Positions 1 through 7,493 are shown, counted from the stretch's first letter. The stretch is DNA of 15,479 nucleotides from Desulfobacteraceae bacterium (GCA_027031325.1 JALVRI010000276.1:1-15479); one strand, 5' to 3'. The notes: generated by a model not told the origin, from the sequence alone. Made by a program: numbers and translations.

Positions 1-109
1 ATCCTTTCTTGCTTGGAATTGTTTATAATACCCGGGATGAATATTTATCGTATTGCAACCAAAATAATATTGCCGGCCGCTTATGTCAACATTGAGTGAG
101 CGGATTGAA

Positions 110-244
110 CCCGGATAATGCATCCGGAAAGGGGCTTGTGATTTTACCTAATCCGCTTTGTTGGAGGGCAGTTGAAGTACTAGAGTAGGTCTGTCTGACC
201 TCGGCCTCGCATCTTCGCCAAACTCGCCAGCTGCAAAATCCGGG
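110..244 (-). repeat. Long palindrome-ended repeat element (about 135 bp)
   Basis: The left end on the plus strand (110-122, CCCGGATAATGCA) and the right end (232-244, TGCAAAATCCGGG) are inverted copies matching at 11 of 13 positions. Read on the minus strand, the element opens with CCCGGATTTTGCAGC one nucleotide after the TGA (246-248) of the EAL/HDOD gene, the same arrangement as the short copies at 4679-4720 and 7996-8040. Inside and around it are further hairpins: CCGGAT/ATCCGG at 111-116 and 122-127 with a 5-nt loop; AGGTC/GACCT at 187-191 and 197-201; and AGCGGATT/AATCCGCT at 99-106 and 150-157, which encloses the first hairpin. It has no coding potential I would defend. It could be a larger member of the same repeat family, a MITE-like element or a structured 3' region. 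It may terminate the leftward gene, but there is no clear T-run. Confidence 0.6.
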
Positions 245-245
245 A

Positions 246-1460
246 TCAGGCAAAAGTGGTCAGGGAATCGGCCCACTTGCAGGCCTCCAGGTACAGCTCG
301 GGCAGATTGAGCCCTTCCAGCTTGAGGGCCACGCTCAAAGGACCCACCATTTTCCATTTTCCGCGTTCATAGGCCTCGACCAGCATCAAATACGGAAACA
401 AAGGACCTGAACGATCCACCAGGGCCTGCTTGATGGTATCGGCCAATGGTAAAGCCTCCATGATCATCTCCATGGGTTGGCCGATGATGGCGTCGATGAG
501 GGAAAAAATACCGAGGGTGAAATGCTCGGCCCGGTCGGCCGGATCGGCTTGCGGGCCGACGATAAGTTCGCAGAACTTGGCCCGGATGCAGGAAGCCCGG
601 ACAAGTTCGTTGGGCTTGCCGGTGGCCAGGTTGCTCATGGCGATCAGGGAAACAAAACGCCTGATTTCGGCTTGCCCCATATAGACCAGGGCCTGCTTGA
701 TTGAACCTATGCGATGGTTCTTTGCGAAAAATGCGGAGTTTATATATCGAAGCAATTTGTATGAAAGGCTGACGTCCTTTTCGATGATTTTTTCGAGCTG
801 GTCGAAGTCGAAGTCCGGCTGATTGATTTTTGCCATCAGTTGCAGTAAGTTGAGCTTGGTTCCGGGTATTTCTTTGCCTTGAACTATTTCCGGCTTGCAG
901 AAAAAATAACCCTGGAAGAACTCGAAACCCATTTCCTTGGCCGAAGCAAATTCGGCCGGGGTTTCGACTTTTTCAGCCAACAGTCTCAGGTTTGAGTTGT
1001 TCAGCCTGGAGATATAGTCTTCGATCTGTTGGAAAGAGCTCTGGCGCAGGTCGAACTTGATGATGTGGGCTATTTCAAGCAAGGGACGCCAGGTGTCGTT
1101 GTAAACGAAATCATCCAGGGCCAGGGTGTAACCCTTGCGGGCAATCTGGCGGCAGGCGTCTATCAGCGCGGCGGTCGGTTCGACGTTTTCCAGTATTTCG
1201 ACCACAATGGTTTTCTTCGGCAGCAGCAGGGGTACCTTGTTGATCAAGAGGTTTGATGTGAAGTTGACAAAACCTTTGCGGCCGCCGAGGATGGTGTCCA
1301 GGCCGATGGAAAAAAAACTGTTGGCCAGGACGGTTTTGGTGGCTGAATCGCCGTCGATGTCGCCCATGGCGTTTGCCGTGCCGTTTCGAAACAGCAATTC
1401 ATAGGCGAATATTTTTTTACGCAGATTGAAAATCGGCTGACGGGCAACGTATGTATCCAT
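246..1460 (-). CDS. EAL-like and HDOD domain signalling protein (YuxH-type)
   Basis: This 404-residue cytoplasmic protein has the EAL-HDOD architecture of YuxH-type proteins. Residues 1 to about 195 form an EAL-like domain. The signature is YELLF (20-24) instead of EAL, followed by FVNFT (64-68), VVEILE (86-91), LDDF (115-118), K135, E163 and QGYFFCKP (183-190). Several c-di-GMP phosphodiesterase positions survive (E88, D116/D117, K135, E163), but the altered EAL motif, typical of this subfamily, makes activity doubtful. From about residue 200 to the C terminus runs an HDOD domain, an HD-related fold lacking the metal-binding HD pair and usually used for protein interactions in signalling. 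No membrane segment or signal peptide is visible. The ATG at 1460 gives the conserved MDTYVARQPIF opening of the family, although no good Shine-Dalgarno precedes it. The gene is divergent from purN and its stop abuts a repeat element. Family assignment is firm; the target pathway is unknown. Confidence 0.92.
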   Translation of the reverse strand: MDTYVARQPIFNLRKKIFAYELLFRNGTANAMGDIDGDSATKTVLANSFFSIGLDTILGGRKGFVNFTSNLLINKVPLLLPKKTIVVEILENVEPTAALIDACRQIARKGYTLALDDFVYNDTWRPLLEIAHIIKFDLRQSSFQQIEDYISRLNNSNLRLLAEKVETPAEFASAKEMGFEFFQGYFFCKPEIVQGKEIPGTKLNLLQLMAKINQPDFDFDQLEKIIEKDVSLSYKLLRYINSAFFAKNHRIGSIKQALVYMGQAEIRRFVSLIAMSNLATGKPNELVRASCIRAKFCELIVGPQADPADRAEHFTLGIFSLIDAIIGQPMEMIMEALPLADTIKQALVDRSGPLFPYLMLVEAYERGKWKMVGPLSVALKLEGLNLPELYLEACKWADSLTTFA

Positions 1461-1527
1461 AGGTCAATCTAACTTTCGGCCGGCATCCGGCTTGCCGTTG
1501 TCAAAAGCGGCTCATTCGGCGTGCAAT

Positions 1528-1544
1528 TCCCGCACCTTGCGGGA
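1528..1544. other. Perfect 7-bp hairpin in the divergent gap
   Basis: TCCCGCA (1528-1534) and TGCGGGA (1538-1544) are perfect inverted repeats separated by 3 nt. The hairpin lies between the divergent EAL/HDOD and purN genes, with no T-run on either side. It could be an operator dyad or part of a transcript leader; the sequence does not tell which. Confidence 0.4.
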
Positions 1545-1570
1545 CGGCCCCGCTGGTGCGCCTGTTTTTT

Positions 1571-1660
1571 GTATCGGTTGAAGCAGTGGGGACTTTAGCT
1601 GCAAACCCCTTGGAGTATCCTCGGTTGCAAGCCGCTCCTGATTCAGGAGGGGCTTTAGAT
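1571..1660 (+). promoter_or_regulatory. Structured leader upstream of purN
   Basis: Two structures stand out. First, GCAG (1583-1586) can pair with CTGC (1599-1602), while the GGGG in its loop (1588-1591) can pair with CCCC (1606-1609), giving an H-type pseudoknot. Second, CTCCTGA (1635-1641) and TCAGGAG (1643-1649) form a strong hairpin, extended by GCC (1631-1633) with GGC (1651-1653), followed by only a short T-run. The segment is also an imperfect tandem duplication: CGGTTG occurs at 1575-1580 and 1622-1627, and GGGGACTTTAG (1588-1598) is echoed by GGGGCTTTAG (1649-1658). I do not recognise it as a known riboswitch class. It may be a purN leader, an attenuator-like structure or a degenerate intergenic repeat. 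Confidence 0.35.
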
Positions 1661-1681
1661 TAACGACACCCAACCACAGAC

Positions 1682-1687
1682 AGGAGG
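1682..1687 (+). promoter_or_regulatory. Ribosome binding site of purN
   Basis: A full AGGAGG lies 4 nt before the ATG at 1692. It is the best Shine-Dalgarno sequence among the cytoplasmic genes of the window and supports this start. Confidence 0.8.
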
Positions 1688-1691
1688 CCAC

Positions 1692-2492
1692 ATGGAGCAA
1701 GCAATAAGAATCGGGGCTTTGATTTCAGGCGGAGGCACCAACCTCCAGGCCATTATCGACGCCTGTGAAGCCGGGAAAATAGATGGCCGGGTTGTTTTCG
1801 TAGGCTCGGACAAGGATGGGGTCAAGGGCCTGGAAAGGGCCCGCAAGCACGGCATTCCGACTTTCGTGGTCGACTACGGGGAAATCATCCGCCGCTATCG
1901 CCGGGATCCCCGCTCCATGGAAACACCGGAGGACTTCGACCTTGACGAATGCCTGGCCCGCCAGAACCTTTTCCCGCCAACCAGCGATCCCGAAAAGGTA
2001 AAGGCTTTTTTCGTGACCCGGGCCGTGGCCGAGAAGGCCTTGCTGGAAAAGATCGCGCCCTTCGGGATAGACCTGCTGGTGCTGGCCGGCTTCATGCGCA
2101 ATCTGACACCGTATTTTATCGACCGCTTCAATACCGACCCGGACAACCCCCGCATCATGAACATCCATCCGGCCCTGCTGCCCTCTTTCCCGGGGGTCGA
2201 CGGTTATGGAGACACTTGGCGTTACGGTTGCAAAGTAGGCGGATGCACGGTCCATTTCATTGACTACGGGGAAGACAGCGGGCCCATCATCGGCCAGCGG
2301 GCCTTTGTCATCGAAGAAGGTGATTGCCTCGACACGGTCAAACAAAAGGGGTTGCAGCAGGAATGGCGGCTTTATCCGGAATGTATCCAGCTCTTTGCCC
2401 GCAAGCGGCTCAAAACGGTCAAGCTGACCCATACCCTGGATGACGGGCGGATCTATCAGCGTACCGTGGTCAAGGTTCTGGAGGAAGGATAA
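1692..2492 (+). CDS. purN: Phosphoribosylglycinamide formyltransferase (GART), enlarged form
   Basis: PurN transfers the formyl group of 10-formyltetrahydrofolate to glycinamide ribonucleotide, the third step of purine synthesis, in the cytoplasm. The protein starts with the phosphate-binding loop ISGGGTNLQAI (11-21). It has LVLAGFMR before the active site and the catalytic triad Asn157, His159 (motif MNIHPALLPSFPG) and Asp195 (GEDSGPI), equivalent to N106, H108 and D144 of E. coli PurN, with the same spacing between them. At 266 residues it is clearly longer than the usual 190-215. The extra length is mainly an insert of about 40 residues around positions 65-110 (rich in R, D, P and E) and a small one near 147-154 (NTDPDNPR). 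The gene stands alone, without other purine genes beside it, and converges on the TraB gene. The preserved catalytic residues make function very likely; the role of the insert is unknown. Confidence 0.92.
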   Translation: MEQAIRIGALISGGGTNLQAIIDACEAGKIDGRVVFVGSDKDGVKGLERARKHGIPTFVVDYGEIIRRYRRDPRSMETPEDFDLDECLARQNLFPPTSDPEKVKAFFVTRAVAEKALLEKIAPFGIDLLVLAGFMRNLTPYFIDRFNTDPDNPRIMNIHPALLPSFPGVDGYGDTWRYGCKVGGCTVHFIDYGEDSGPIIGQRAFVIEEGDCLDTVKQKGLQQEWRLYPECIQLFARKRLKTVKLTHTLDDGRIYQRTVVKVLEEG

Positions 2493-2528
2493 TCACGGCA
2501 AGGAGGCCCTGGCACCCGGGAAGCCGGT

Positions 2529-3698
2529 TCAGAGGGCCCTCATCATCAACGGCAGGGCCACGAAAGTTCCCAGGGAGCTTCCCAGATTGGTGAAGACCAC
2601 CACCAGGAGGATCCGGGTCACCTTGTTTTTCCAGAACCCTTTGAAAGACTGGATGTCCTTGTGGAGGGTTTCAAAGTCACGCACCTGGGGCTTGCGGGAA
2701 AAAGCTTCCACCAGCCCTGAGACCCAACCGGCGGCGATCATGGGATTAAGGGATGTCAGGGGCGCCGCCAGGACCGAAGAGGCTATGGTAAGCGGATGGG
2801 CCAGGGCAGCCAGGGCACCCAGGCCGGCCAGGATACCGTTGGCAGCCACCCACCAGGCCAGCATGTTTCGGCCCGCCCTTGATCCGCCGGCTGCAAAGCC
2901 GTATGCCAGCAGAGCCAGGATACCCAAAGGGATTATCCACTTGGCCAGGCTCAGCCAGTGGCTTTTGGGCGGAATGGTCTCCAGAGGCTCGAGATCGATC
3001 GACTCCTGCCAGTGGCGCAGGATCCCCTGCAAGTGACCGGCCCCGACCACGGCCAAAACTTTGCTTCCCGGAGCCGATCTAATCCTGGCCGTCATGTAAA
3101 GATCGCGTTCGTCGATCAGGGTTTTCCTGACCGTCGGCAGGTCCTGGCCGATTTCAGACAGCACGGCGTCCAGTACATCCTGCCGCTTGAGTTTTTCGAT
3201 CTGCTCGGCGTCTATGTCGTCGGCATCGGAGATGGAAAGAAGCAGCTGGAAAAACAGCTTTGTCTTCTGCCAGAGGCTGAGGCTCCGCAAAGTGCGCGAC
3301 AAGGTTGTTCGAATATCACGATCGGCCAGGTGGACTTGGGCCCCGATTGCCTCGGCCGATTCTACGGCCTGAAGCATTTCCTGGCCGGGTTGGATGTCAA
3401 GCCTGGCCGCAATCCTGCGCTGAAAGGCGGCCAGGATGAGGTTGGAGAGCAGGACGTAGGTCTTTTTTTCCCGGATGACCTTTACTATGTCGGTATTTTG
3501 CCAATTGTCCTTCCGGCGCATGGCCTGATAGCGTGCCTGGCATAATTCCACACAGACGGTATCCGGCTTTTCCTCCTCTATCAGCCGGCGGACCAGGTCT
3601 ACGCTCTGACGTGATACGTGGGCCGTGCCCACGAGAATGACCTGCTTTTCACCGTGCCGGAGGCGGTGAATCATATGATTGTTGTCATCGGTTTGCAT
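2529..3698 (-). CDS. TraB-family protein with C-terminal membrane domain
   Basis: The first 235 or so residues match the TraB/GumN-like domain, named after the enterococcal pheromone shutdown protein and found in bacteria, archaea and eukaryotes. Visible family motifs are GTAHVS (24-29), CVEL with E51, LADRDI (124-129), DERDLYM (196-202) and VVGAGHL (217-223, H222). The conserved His/Glu residues suggest a metal-dependent, protease-like fold, but the biochemical activity is not established. The last 150 residues are hydrophobic, with probable membrane helices near 250-270, 278-305, 315-335 and 362-384, so the catalytic domain is probably anchored to the inner membrane. The 389-residue length is normal for the soluble-plus-membrane subtype. 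The start at 3698 is uncertain; an in-frame ATG at 3674 (residue 9) is also possible and neither has a strong ribosome site. A perfect consensus promoter lies about 70 nt upstream. Confidence 0.88.
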   Translation of the reverse strand: MQTDDNNHMIHRLRHGEKQVILVGTAHVSRQSVDLVRRLIEEEKPDTVCVELCQARYQAMRRKDNWQNTDIVKVIREKKTYVLLSNLILAAFQRRIAARLDIQPGQEMLQAVESAEAIGAQVHLADRDIRTTLSRTLRSLSLWQKTKLFFQLLLSISDADDIDAEQIEKLKRQDVLDAVLSEIGQDLPTVRKTLIDERDLYMTARIRSAPGSKVLAVVGAGHLQGILRHWQESIDLEPLETIPPKSHWLSLAKWIIPLGILALLAYGFAAGGSRAGRNMLAWWVAANGILAGLGALAALAHPLTIASSVLAAPLTSLNPMIAAGWVSGLVEAFSRKPQVRDFETLHKDIQSFKGFWKNKVTRILLVVVFTNLGSSLGTFVALPLMMRAL

Positions 3699-3766
3699 AA
3701 CGGTTATAAGAAACGGTTCATGATTGATAAAAAAATCGGCCCTGCGGCCGCCGGACTTGAGCCATT

Positions 3767-3794
3767 ATTATAGATCTTGTTCAGTTCATGTCAA
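3767..3794 (-). promoter_or_regulatory. Perfect sigma-70 promoter for the TraB-family gene
   Basis: On the minus strand, TTGACA (3794 to 3789) is followed after a 16-nt spacer by TATAAT (3772 to 3767). Both hexamers match the consensus at 6 of 6 positions. The predicted start of transcription is near 3760, giving a leader of about 60 nt to the ATG at 3698. Such a promoter implies constitutive, fairly strong expression unless a repressor covers it. It lies in the divergent gap, so regulation could be shared with the rightward cluster. Confidence 0.72.
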
Positions 3795-3852
3795 TGCGAT
3801 GCCGGTAAGGTTTTGAAAAATTGATAACCCCAAATCCGTGGAATTGAACGGC

Positions 3853-4677
3853 ATGAAAACAGAAGATCACCGGAGTTGTGACCAGGCCGCCGGTTTTTAC
3901 CTGGAGAAGGAACCTTTTTACCTGCCGCTGGGCAGGGAGGTGGAGCTTTTTTCCGCCGCCTGGCAAGCCCGGTTGCCGGTGATGCTCAAGGGACCGACCG
4001 GATGCGGCAAGACCCGCTTCGTCCAGTACATGGCCTGGAAAATAGGGCGTCCCCTGATAACCATCGCCTGTCATGAGGACCTGTTCGCAAGTGACCTCAT
4101 CGGCCGTTTTTTGCTCAAAGACGACCAGACGGTTTGGAGCGACGGCCCTCTCACCCAGGCCATGCGGATAGGCGCCATTTGCTACCTGGACGAGATCGTG
4201 GAGGCCCGCAAGGATACCACGGTGGTGATCCATCCTCTGACCGATGACCGGCGCACCCTCAATATCGATAAAAAACCCGAGGTCCTGCCGGCCCATCCCG
4301 ATTTCATGATGGTCATATCTTACAATCCAGGTTACCAGTCGGTGGTCAAGGACCTCAAGCCCAGCACGCGCCAGCGGTTCGTGGCCATTGATTTCGACTA
4401 TCCCGATCCTGAGAGGGAAGAACTGATCGTGGTTCGGGAAGGGGGGGTCGATGCCGCCACCGCCGGCCGGTTGGTCAGCCTGGCGGCAAAGATTCGTTCC
4501 ATTCAACAGCGGGGGCTGGCCGAAGGGGCCAGTACGAGGCTCCTGATCTATGCTGCCAAGCTCATCGGGCGGGGGATTGATCCCCGCCGGGCCTGTCGCA
4601 GCGCCATTTGCCTTCCCCTGAGCGACGACGAACAGATGCAGGAAACCCTCGGGGACCTGGTGGATGACCTGTTCTGA
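3853..4677 (+). CDS. CbbQ/NirQ/NorQ-family AAA+ ATPase
   Basis: This cytoplasmic MoxR-type AAA+ ATPase uses ATP hydrolysis, together with a vWA partner, to remodel or activate a client enzyme. Known members act on RuBisCO (CbbQ, with CbbO) or on nitric oxide reductase (NorQ, with NorD). Visible elements in the 274-residue protein are Walker A GPTGCGKT (47-54), the family segment CHEDLFASDLIGRFLL (73-88), WSDGPLTQAMR (95-105), Walker B ICYLDE (109-114), VEARKDTTVVIHPLTDDRR, a sensor-1 region VISYNPGYQ and an arginine-finger-like STRQRF. The length is that of the family. I chose ATG 3853, with a weak GGAA 9 nt upstream, over an in-frame GTG at 3838. The gene leads a three-gene cluster and is followed 1 nt after its stop by a palindromic repeat and then by its probable partner. 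Family assignment is strong; the client is unknown, as no RuBisCO or Nor subunit is in the window. Confidence 0.92.
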   Translation: MKTEDHRSCDQAAGFYLEKEPFYLPLGREVELFSAAWQARLPVMLKGPTGCGKTRFVQYMAWKIGRPLITIACHEDLFASDLIGRFLLKDDQTVWSDGPLTQAMRIGAICYLDEIVEARKDTTVVIHPLTDDRRTLNIDKKPEVLPAHPDFMMVISYNPGYQSVVKDLKPSTRQRFVAIDFDYPDPEREELIVVREGGVDAATAGRLVSLAAKIRSIQQRGLAEGASTRLLIYAAKLIGRGIDPRRACRSAICLPLSDDEQMQETLGDLVDDLF

Positions 4678-4678
4678 A

Positions 4679-4720
4679 CCCGGATTTTGCAGCACAGGTA
4701 TTTGAAGTGCATAATCCGGG
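4679..4720 (+). repeat. Short palindromic intergenic repeat, copy 1
   Basis: CCCGGATTTTGCA (4679-4691) and TGCATAATCCGGG (4708-4720) are inverted arms matching at 12 of 13 positions around a 16-nt loop that ends in TTTGAAG. It starts one nucleotide after the TGA of the AAA+ gene and sits within the probable operon, about 50 nt before the vWA gene. It shares both arms, the GC after the left arm and the loop end TTTGAAG with the copy at 7996-8040. A long hairpin here could cause partial termination or protect the upstream message. Confidence 0.85.
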
Positions 4721-4769
4721 CTGAACCAATCCCGGTTAGCGGTCCGGCCGCCCCGAAACGGCAACCAAG

Positions 4770-7493
4770 ATGGAAAATACCCTGGAGATGCTTAAACTTG
4801 CCGACCCGCCGACCTGGGAACTGGTGCGGCGGGAACTGGCAGCCGGCCGGTCGGAACTCGACCGGTCAAGGATTTCCCTGCTGGTGGAGCATACCCTCTG
4901 GGCCCTCACGCTGGAAACATCCTTCGGCCGCTGCCTGGCCCAGTCCCTGGCCGGGCTGTTGGCCGCCGGGCTGCCTGCCTGCCGGGTGGCCCTTTTCATT
5001 AAGATGGTCAGGCAGGCGGCCGGGGTGGGGACCACCCTGGGCCTGATCCAGGCCCGCTACCTGGCCCCGGTGATCGCCTCCGGTAACAAGTGCCTTTTGC
5101 GCAAGTATAACCGGACGGTAGAAGTGTTACTGACCAAGGGGAGCTATACCCTGCCCGAAACCCTCAAGCTTGGCGCCAGGCTGATCAGCAGTGGCCGCCT
5201 GGACGATGCCGCGGCCTACTTCGACCTGCTGATCGCAATTTTCCGGCATCCCCTGACTTACAATCGCAGCATGCGGCTGGTTTATTTGGTGCCCAGGGCG
5301 GTTGCCTCCATGCGGCCTGCAGCCAGGCACTTTCAGATCCGCCAGATGATCCGTCTTGTGGAGCGGGACGTTGAACTGGTTGACGATTACATCCAGGGGC
5401 TGGAGAAGGGATTGGCCTTGCTGGACCAGAAAGCCCTGGCCTTGTTCCTGGACCGGGCTGTCCGGCGCCTGGAACGCCGCTTTTCGGGCGGGCGGCGTTT
5501 CCTGGCCCTGGAGGCGGCCGACGCGCGCCAACTGGCCCGCAGTCTCCAGACGGCAGTCGATCTGGGCATGGTCAAGGCCCGCCTGGACGGTTATTTGCAG
5601 GCAAGGACAGGTTTGCCTCTGACAATAGCTCCCTTGACCGGTACAGAACCAGGTGGCGATGAAATGGTGGCCTCCAACGGAAGGCAGGTGCTGCTGGCAG
5701 ACCCGCTTGATATACTGCCCGACTTTGATTCCAACCTGGCCCTGGCCAAGACACTGGTGCGGCTGGAGGCTTGTTATTACGAGTTCGGAACTTTCGATCT
5801 GGACCTCGACAAGGTGGCTGACAGGCACGCCATCGACTTCGGCGGTCAAACCCAAAGCACCTCTGGCCAGGCTTGTTCGATGGAAATTTTTTGCCGCCTT
5901 TTCAGTTACCCTGACCTGGCGGCGGACCTGATCACCTTCTTTGAACACTTGCGCATCATGCGGCTTGCCGCCATACATTATCCCGGTCTTGTAAAGCGCA
6001 GCCGGCCTTTTCTTTTACTCGGGGCGGAAAAGCTTTCCCGCCGCCGGCAGCCTCTCCACCCCCTCTGGCCTTTGTACCGCCGCCTTGTGCTGGGGATGGA
6101 ACAGGAGGAGGTGTCCCGGGACATTCCAGCGGGTTTGAGCGGGCAACTGGAAAAGGCTGCGGGCAGGATCGCTGAAGTCGAGGACAGCGCCGCAGCGGTA
6201 TGGCGCTCTTACCGGCAGGTTGAAACGTGGCTTGCAGGCCGTTGCCGGCTGGAAGGTGGAGTTTACCGGCCGCTGAAGTTTCCGCTTGGCTGGCGGGTGG
6301 ACTGGCGCCGGGCGGCAAGTGCCTGGCCGGAGTACGATCGCAAGGCGGCCGAGGTGAAGGACTTGCTGGCTGCAAGGGGCATCAGGGTTTACAAATCTGA
6401 TCTCAAGAAGTTGCTTGTGGCAAGCGGCGGCAATCCCAGCGGGCGGCAACTGGCGGAACTTATCCAAAACGGCAGCCGCAATACGACAGCTCAGGAGGCC
6501 GGCAAAAAAATCGTCCCGGCATCTGCCGGCGATCTTGAAGGTATCCTTGCAGGCTTGCGCAACGACTCTTCGGCGGACGGTCCGAATCCGGGCGGGCCGG
6601 CTTTCTATTACCCGGAATGGGATTGTTACCTGGACGATTACCTCCATGATCATGCCAGGGTGCAGGAAAGAAAACCGGCGGCCCCGGGGGAAGACGGCTT
6701 TTACGACCGGACCCTTATGGAACACGGGGGGCTTGTGGCAAGGGTGCGGGCAGCCTTCGAGCGTTTGAAACCGGAAGGACTGAGCCGGCTGAGACCATGG
6801 AGCGAAGGAGACTGCCTGGATTACCGGGCCCTGATCGAATACGCCGTTGACCGGCGCTGCCGGCGTCAGGCCTCGGAAAGGATTTTCATCAAGCGTCTCA
6901 AGCAGGAGCGCGACGTGGCGGTACTATTGCTGGTGGACATGTCACGCTCAACGGCCAACGCGGTGGCAAGCGGGAGATGCTCGGTGATGGAGGTGGAAAA
7001 ACAGGCCCTGGTGGTTTTTTGCGAAGCCCTGGAAGTTGTCGGTGACAATTACGCCATTGCCGGTTTTTCAGGAACCGGCCCCCTGGCGGTGGACTATTTC
7101 CGGATCAAGGATTTCGGAGAACCCCTGAACCGGGAGGTAAAGGCCAGGATCTCGGCCATGTCCCCCCAGCGCAACACCAGGATGGGAGCCGCCCTGCGGC
7201 ATGCCGCTTCCTTGCTGGCGGGCGTTCCGGCCAGGGTCAGGTTGCTGATTGTCGTTGGTGACGGTTTCCCCAACGACCAGGACTACAAGCACGACTATGC
7301 CATCGCAGATACCCGCAAGGCGGTCCAGGAGGCTGCCGCCCGGCTGATTCATGTCAGGGCGGTTACCGTCAACATGGGCAGTGATCCGAGGCTTGACGAG
7401 TTGTACGGCCGCCAAAGACATTACGTCATCGAGGACGTTCTCGACTTGCCCGACAAACTGGTCAAGGTTTACAGCACGCTTACCAGGTATTAA
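4770..7493 (+). CDS. CbbO/NorD-family von Willebrand A protein, long form
   Basis: This is the probable adaptor of the preceding AAA+ ATPase. In CbbQ/CbbO and NorQ/NorD pairs the vWA protein recruits the client through its metal site while the Q ring supplies force. The C-terminal vWA domain (about 715-907) keeps a complete MIDAS: D723-x-S725-x-S727 (VDMSRST), T803 in NTRMG and D831 in VVGDGFPND. The ending, with RAVTVNMGSDPRLDELYG, is typical of the family. The first 700 residues are largely helical, Leu/Ala/Arg-rich and without membrane segments; residues 1-300 look like helical repeats. At 907 residues it exceeds both classical NorD (about 600) and CbbO (about 750-800), by my recollection of those families. 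The ATG at 4770 has no convincing ribosome site, so translation may depend on the upstream gene or start slightly elsewhere. Family is clear from the vWA domain and context; the client is unknown. Confidence 0.88.
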   Translation: MENTLEMLKLADPPTWELVRRELAAGRSELDRSRISLLVEHTLWALTLETSFGRCLAQSLAGLLAAGLPACRVALFIKMVRQAAGVGTTLGLIQARYLAPVIASGNKCLLRKYNRTVEVLLTKGSYTLPETLKLGARLISSGRLDDAAAYFDLLIAIFRHPLTYNRSMRLVYLVPRAVASMRPAARHFQIRQMIRLVERDVELVDDYIQGLEKGLALLDQKALALFLDRAVRRLERRFSGGRRFLALEAADARQLARSLQTAVDLGMVKARLDGYLQARTGLPLTIAPLTGTEPGGDEMVASNGRQVLLADPLDILPDFDSNLALAKTLVRLEACYYEFGTFDLDLDKVADRHAIDFGGQTQSTSGQACSMEIFCRLFSYPDLAADLITFFEHLRIMRLAAIHYPGLVKRSRPFLLLGAEKLSRRRQPLHPLWPLYRRLVLGMEQEEVSRDIPAGLSGQLEKAAGRIAEVEDSAAAVWRSYRQVETWLAGRCRLEGGVYRPLKFPLGWRVDWRRAASAWPEYDRKAAEVKDLLAARGIRVYKSDLKKLLVASGGNPSGRQLAELIQNGSRNTTAQEAGKKIVPASAGDLEGILAGLRNDSSADGPNPGGPAFYYPEWDCYLDDYLHDHARVQERKPAAPGEDGFYDRTLMEHGGLVARVRAAFERLKPEGLSRLRPWSEGDCLDYRALIEYAVDRRCRRQASERIFIKRLKQERDVAVLLLVDMSRSTANAVASGRCSVMEVEKQALVVFCEALEVVGDNYAIAGFSGTGPLAVDYFRIKDFGEPLNREVKARISAMSPQRNTRMGAALRHAASLLAGVPARVRLLIVVGDGFPNDQDYKHDYAIADTRKAVQEAAARLIHVRAVTVNMGSDPRLDELYGRQRHYVIEDVLDLPDKLVKVYSTLTRY

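Noticed and set aside
24..29. TATAAT at the left edge as a promoter
   Set aside because: The sequence at the right distance for a -35 (positions 1-6) does not match, and the only downstream frame (from 37) is 20 codons long without a ribosome site. An upstream gene outside the window cannot be judged.
246..1460. The EAL/HDOD protein as a proven c-di-GMP phosphodiesterase
   Set aside because: The EAL signature is replaced by YELL, as in the YuxH-type subfamily, so activity cannot be claimed from sequence.
3781..4764. Minus-strand frame of 327 codons opposite the AAA+ gene
   Set aside because: It covers the ATPase gene, whose Walker motifs are unmistakable on the plus strand; the antisense product is Gly/Pro/His-rich and matches nothing.
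5127..5978. Long minus-strand frame (283 codons) inside the vWA gene
   Set aside because: It is antisense to a well-supported gene, has a Gln/Gly/His-rich composition typical of GC-rich shadow frames, and shows no motif or ribosome site.
3853..7493. Naming the pair as RuBisCO activase (cbbQ/cbbO) or as norQ/norD
   Set aside because: The families are mixed and the client defines the name; no RuBisCO or nitric oxide reductase gene is in the window.
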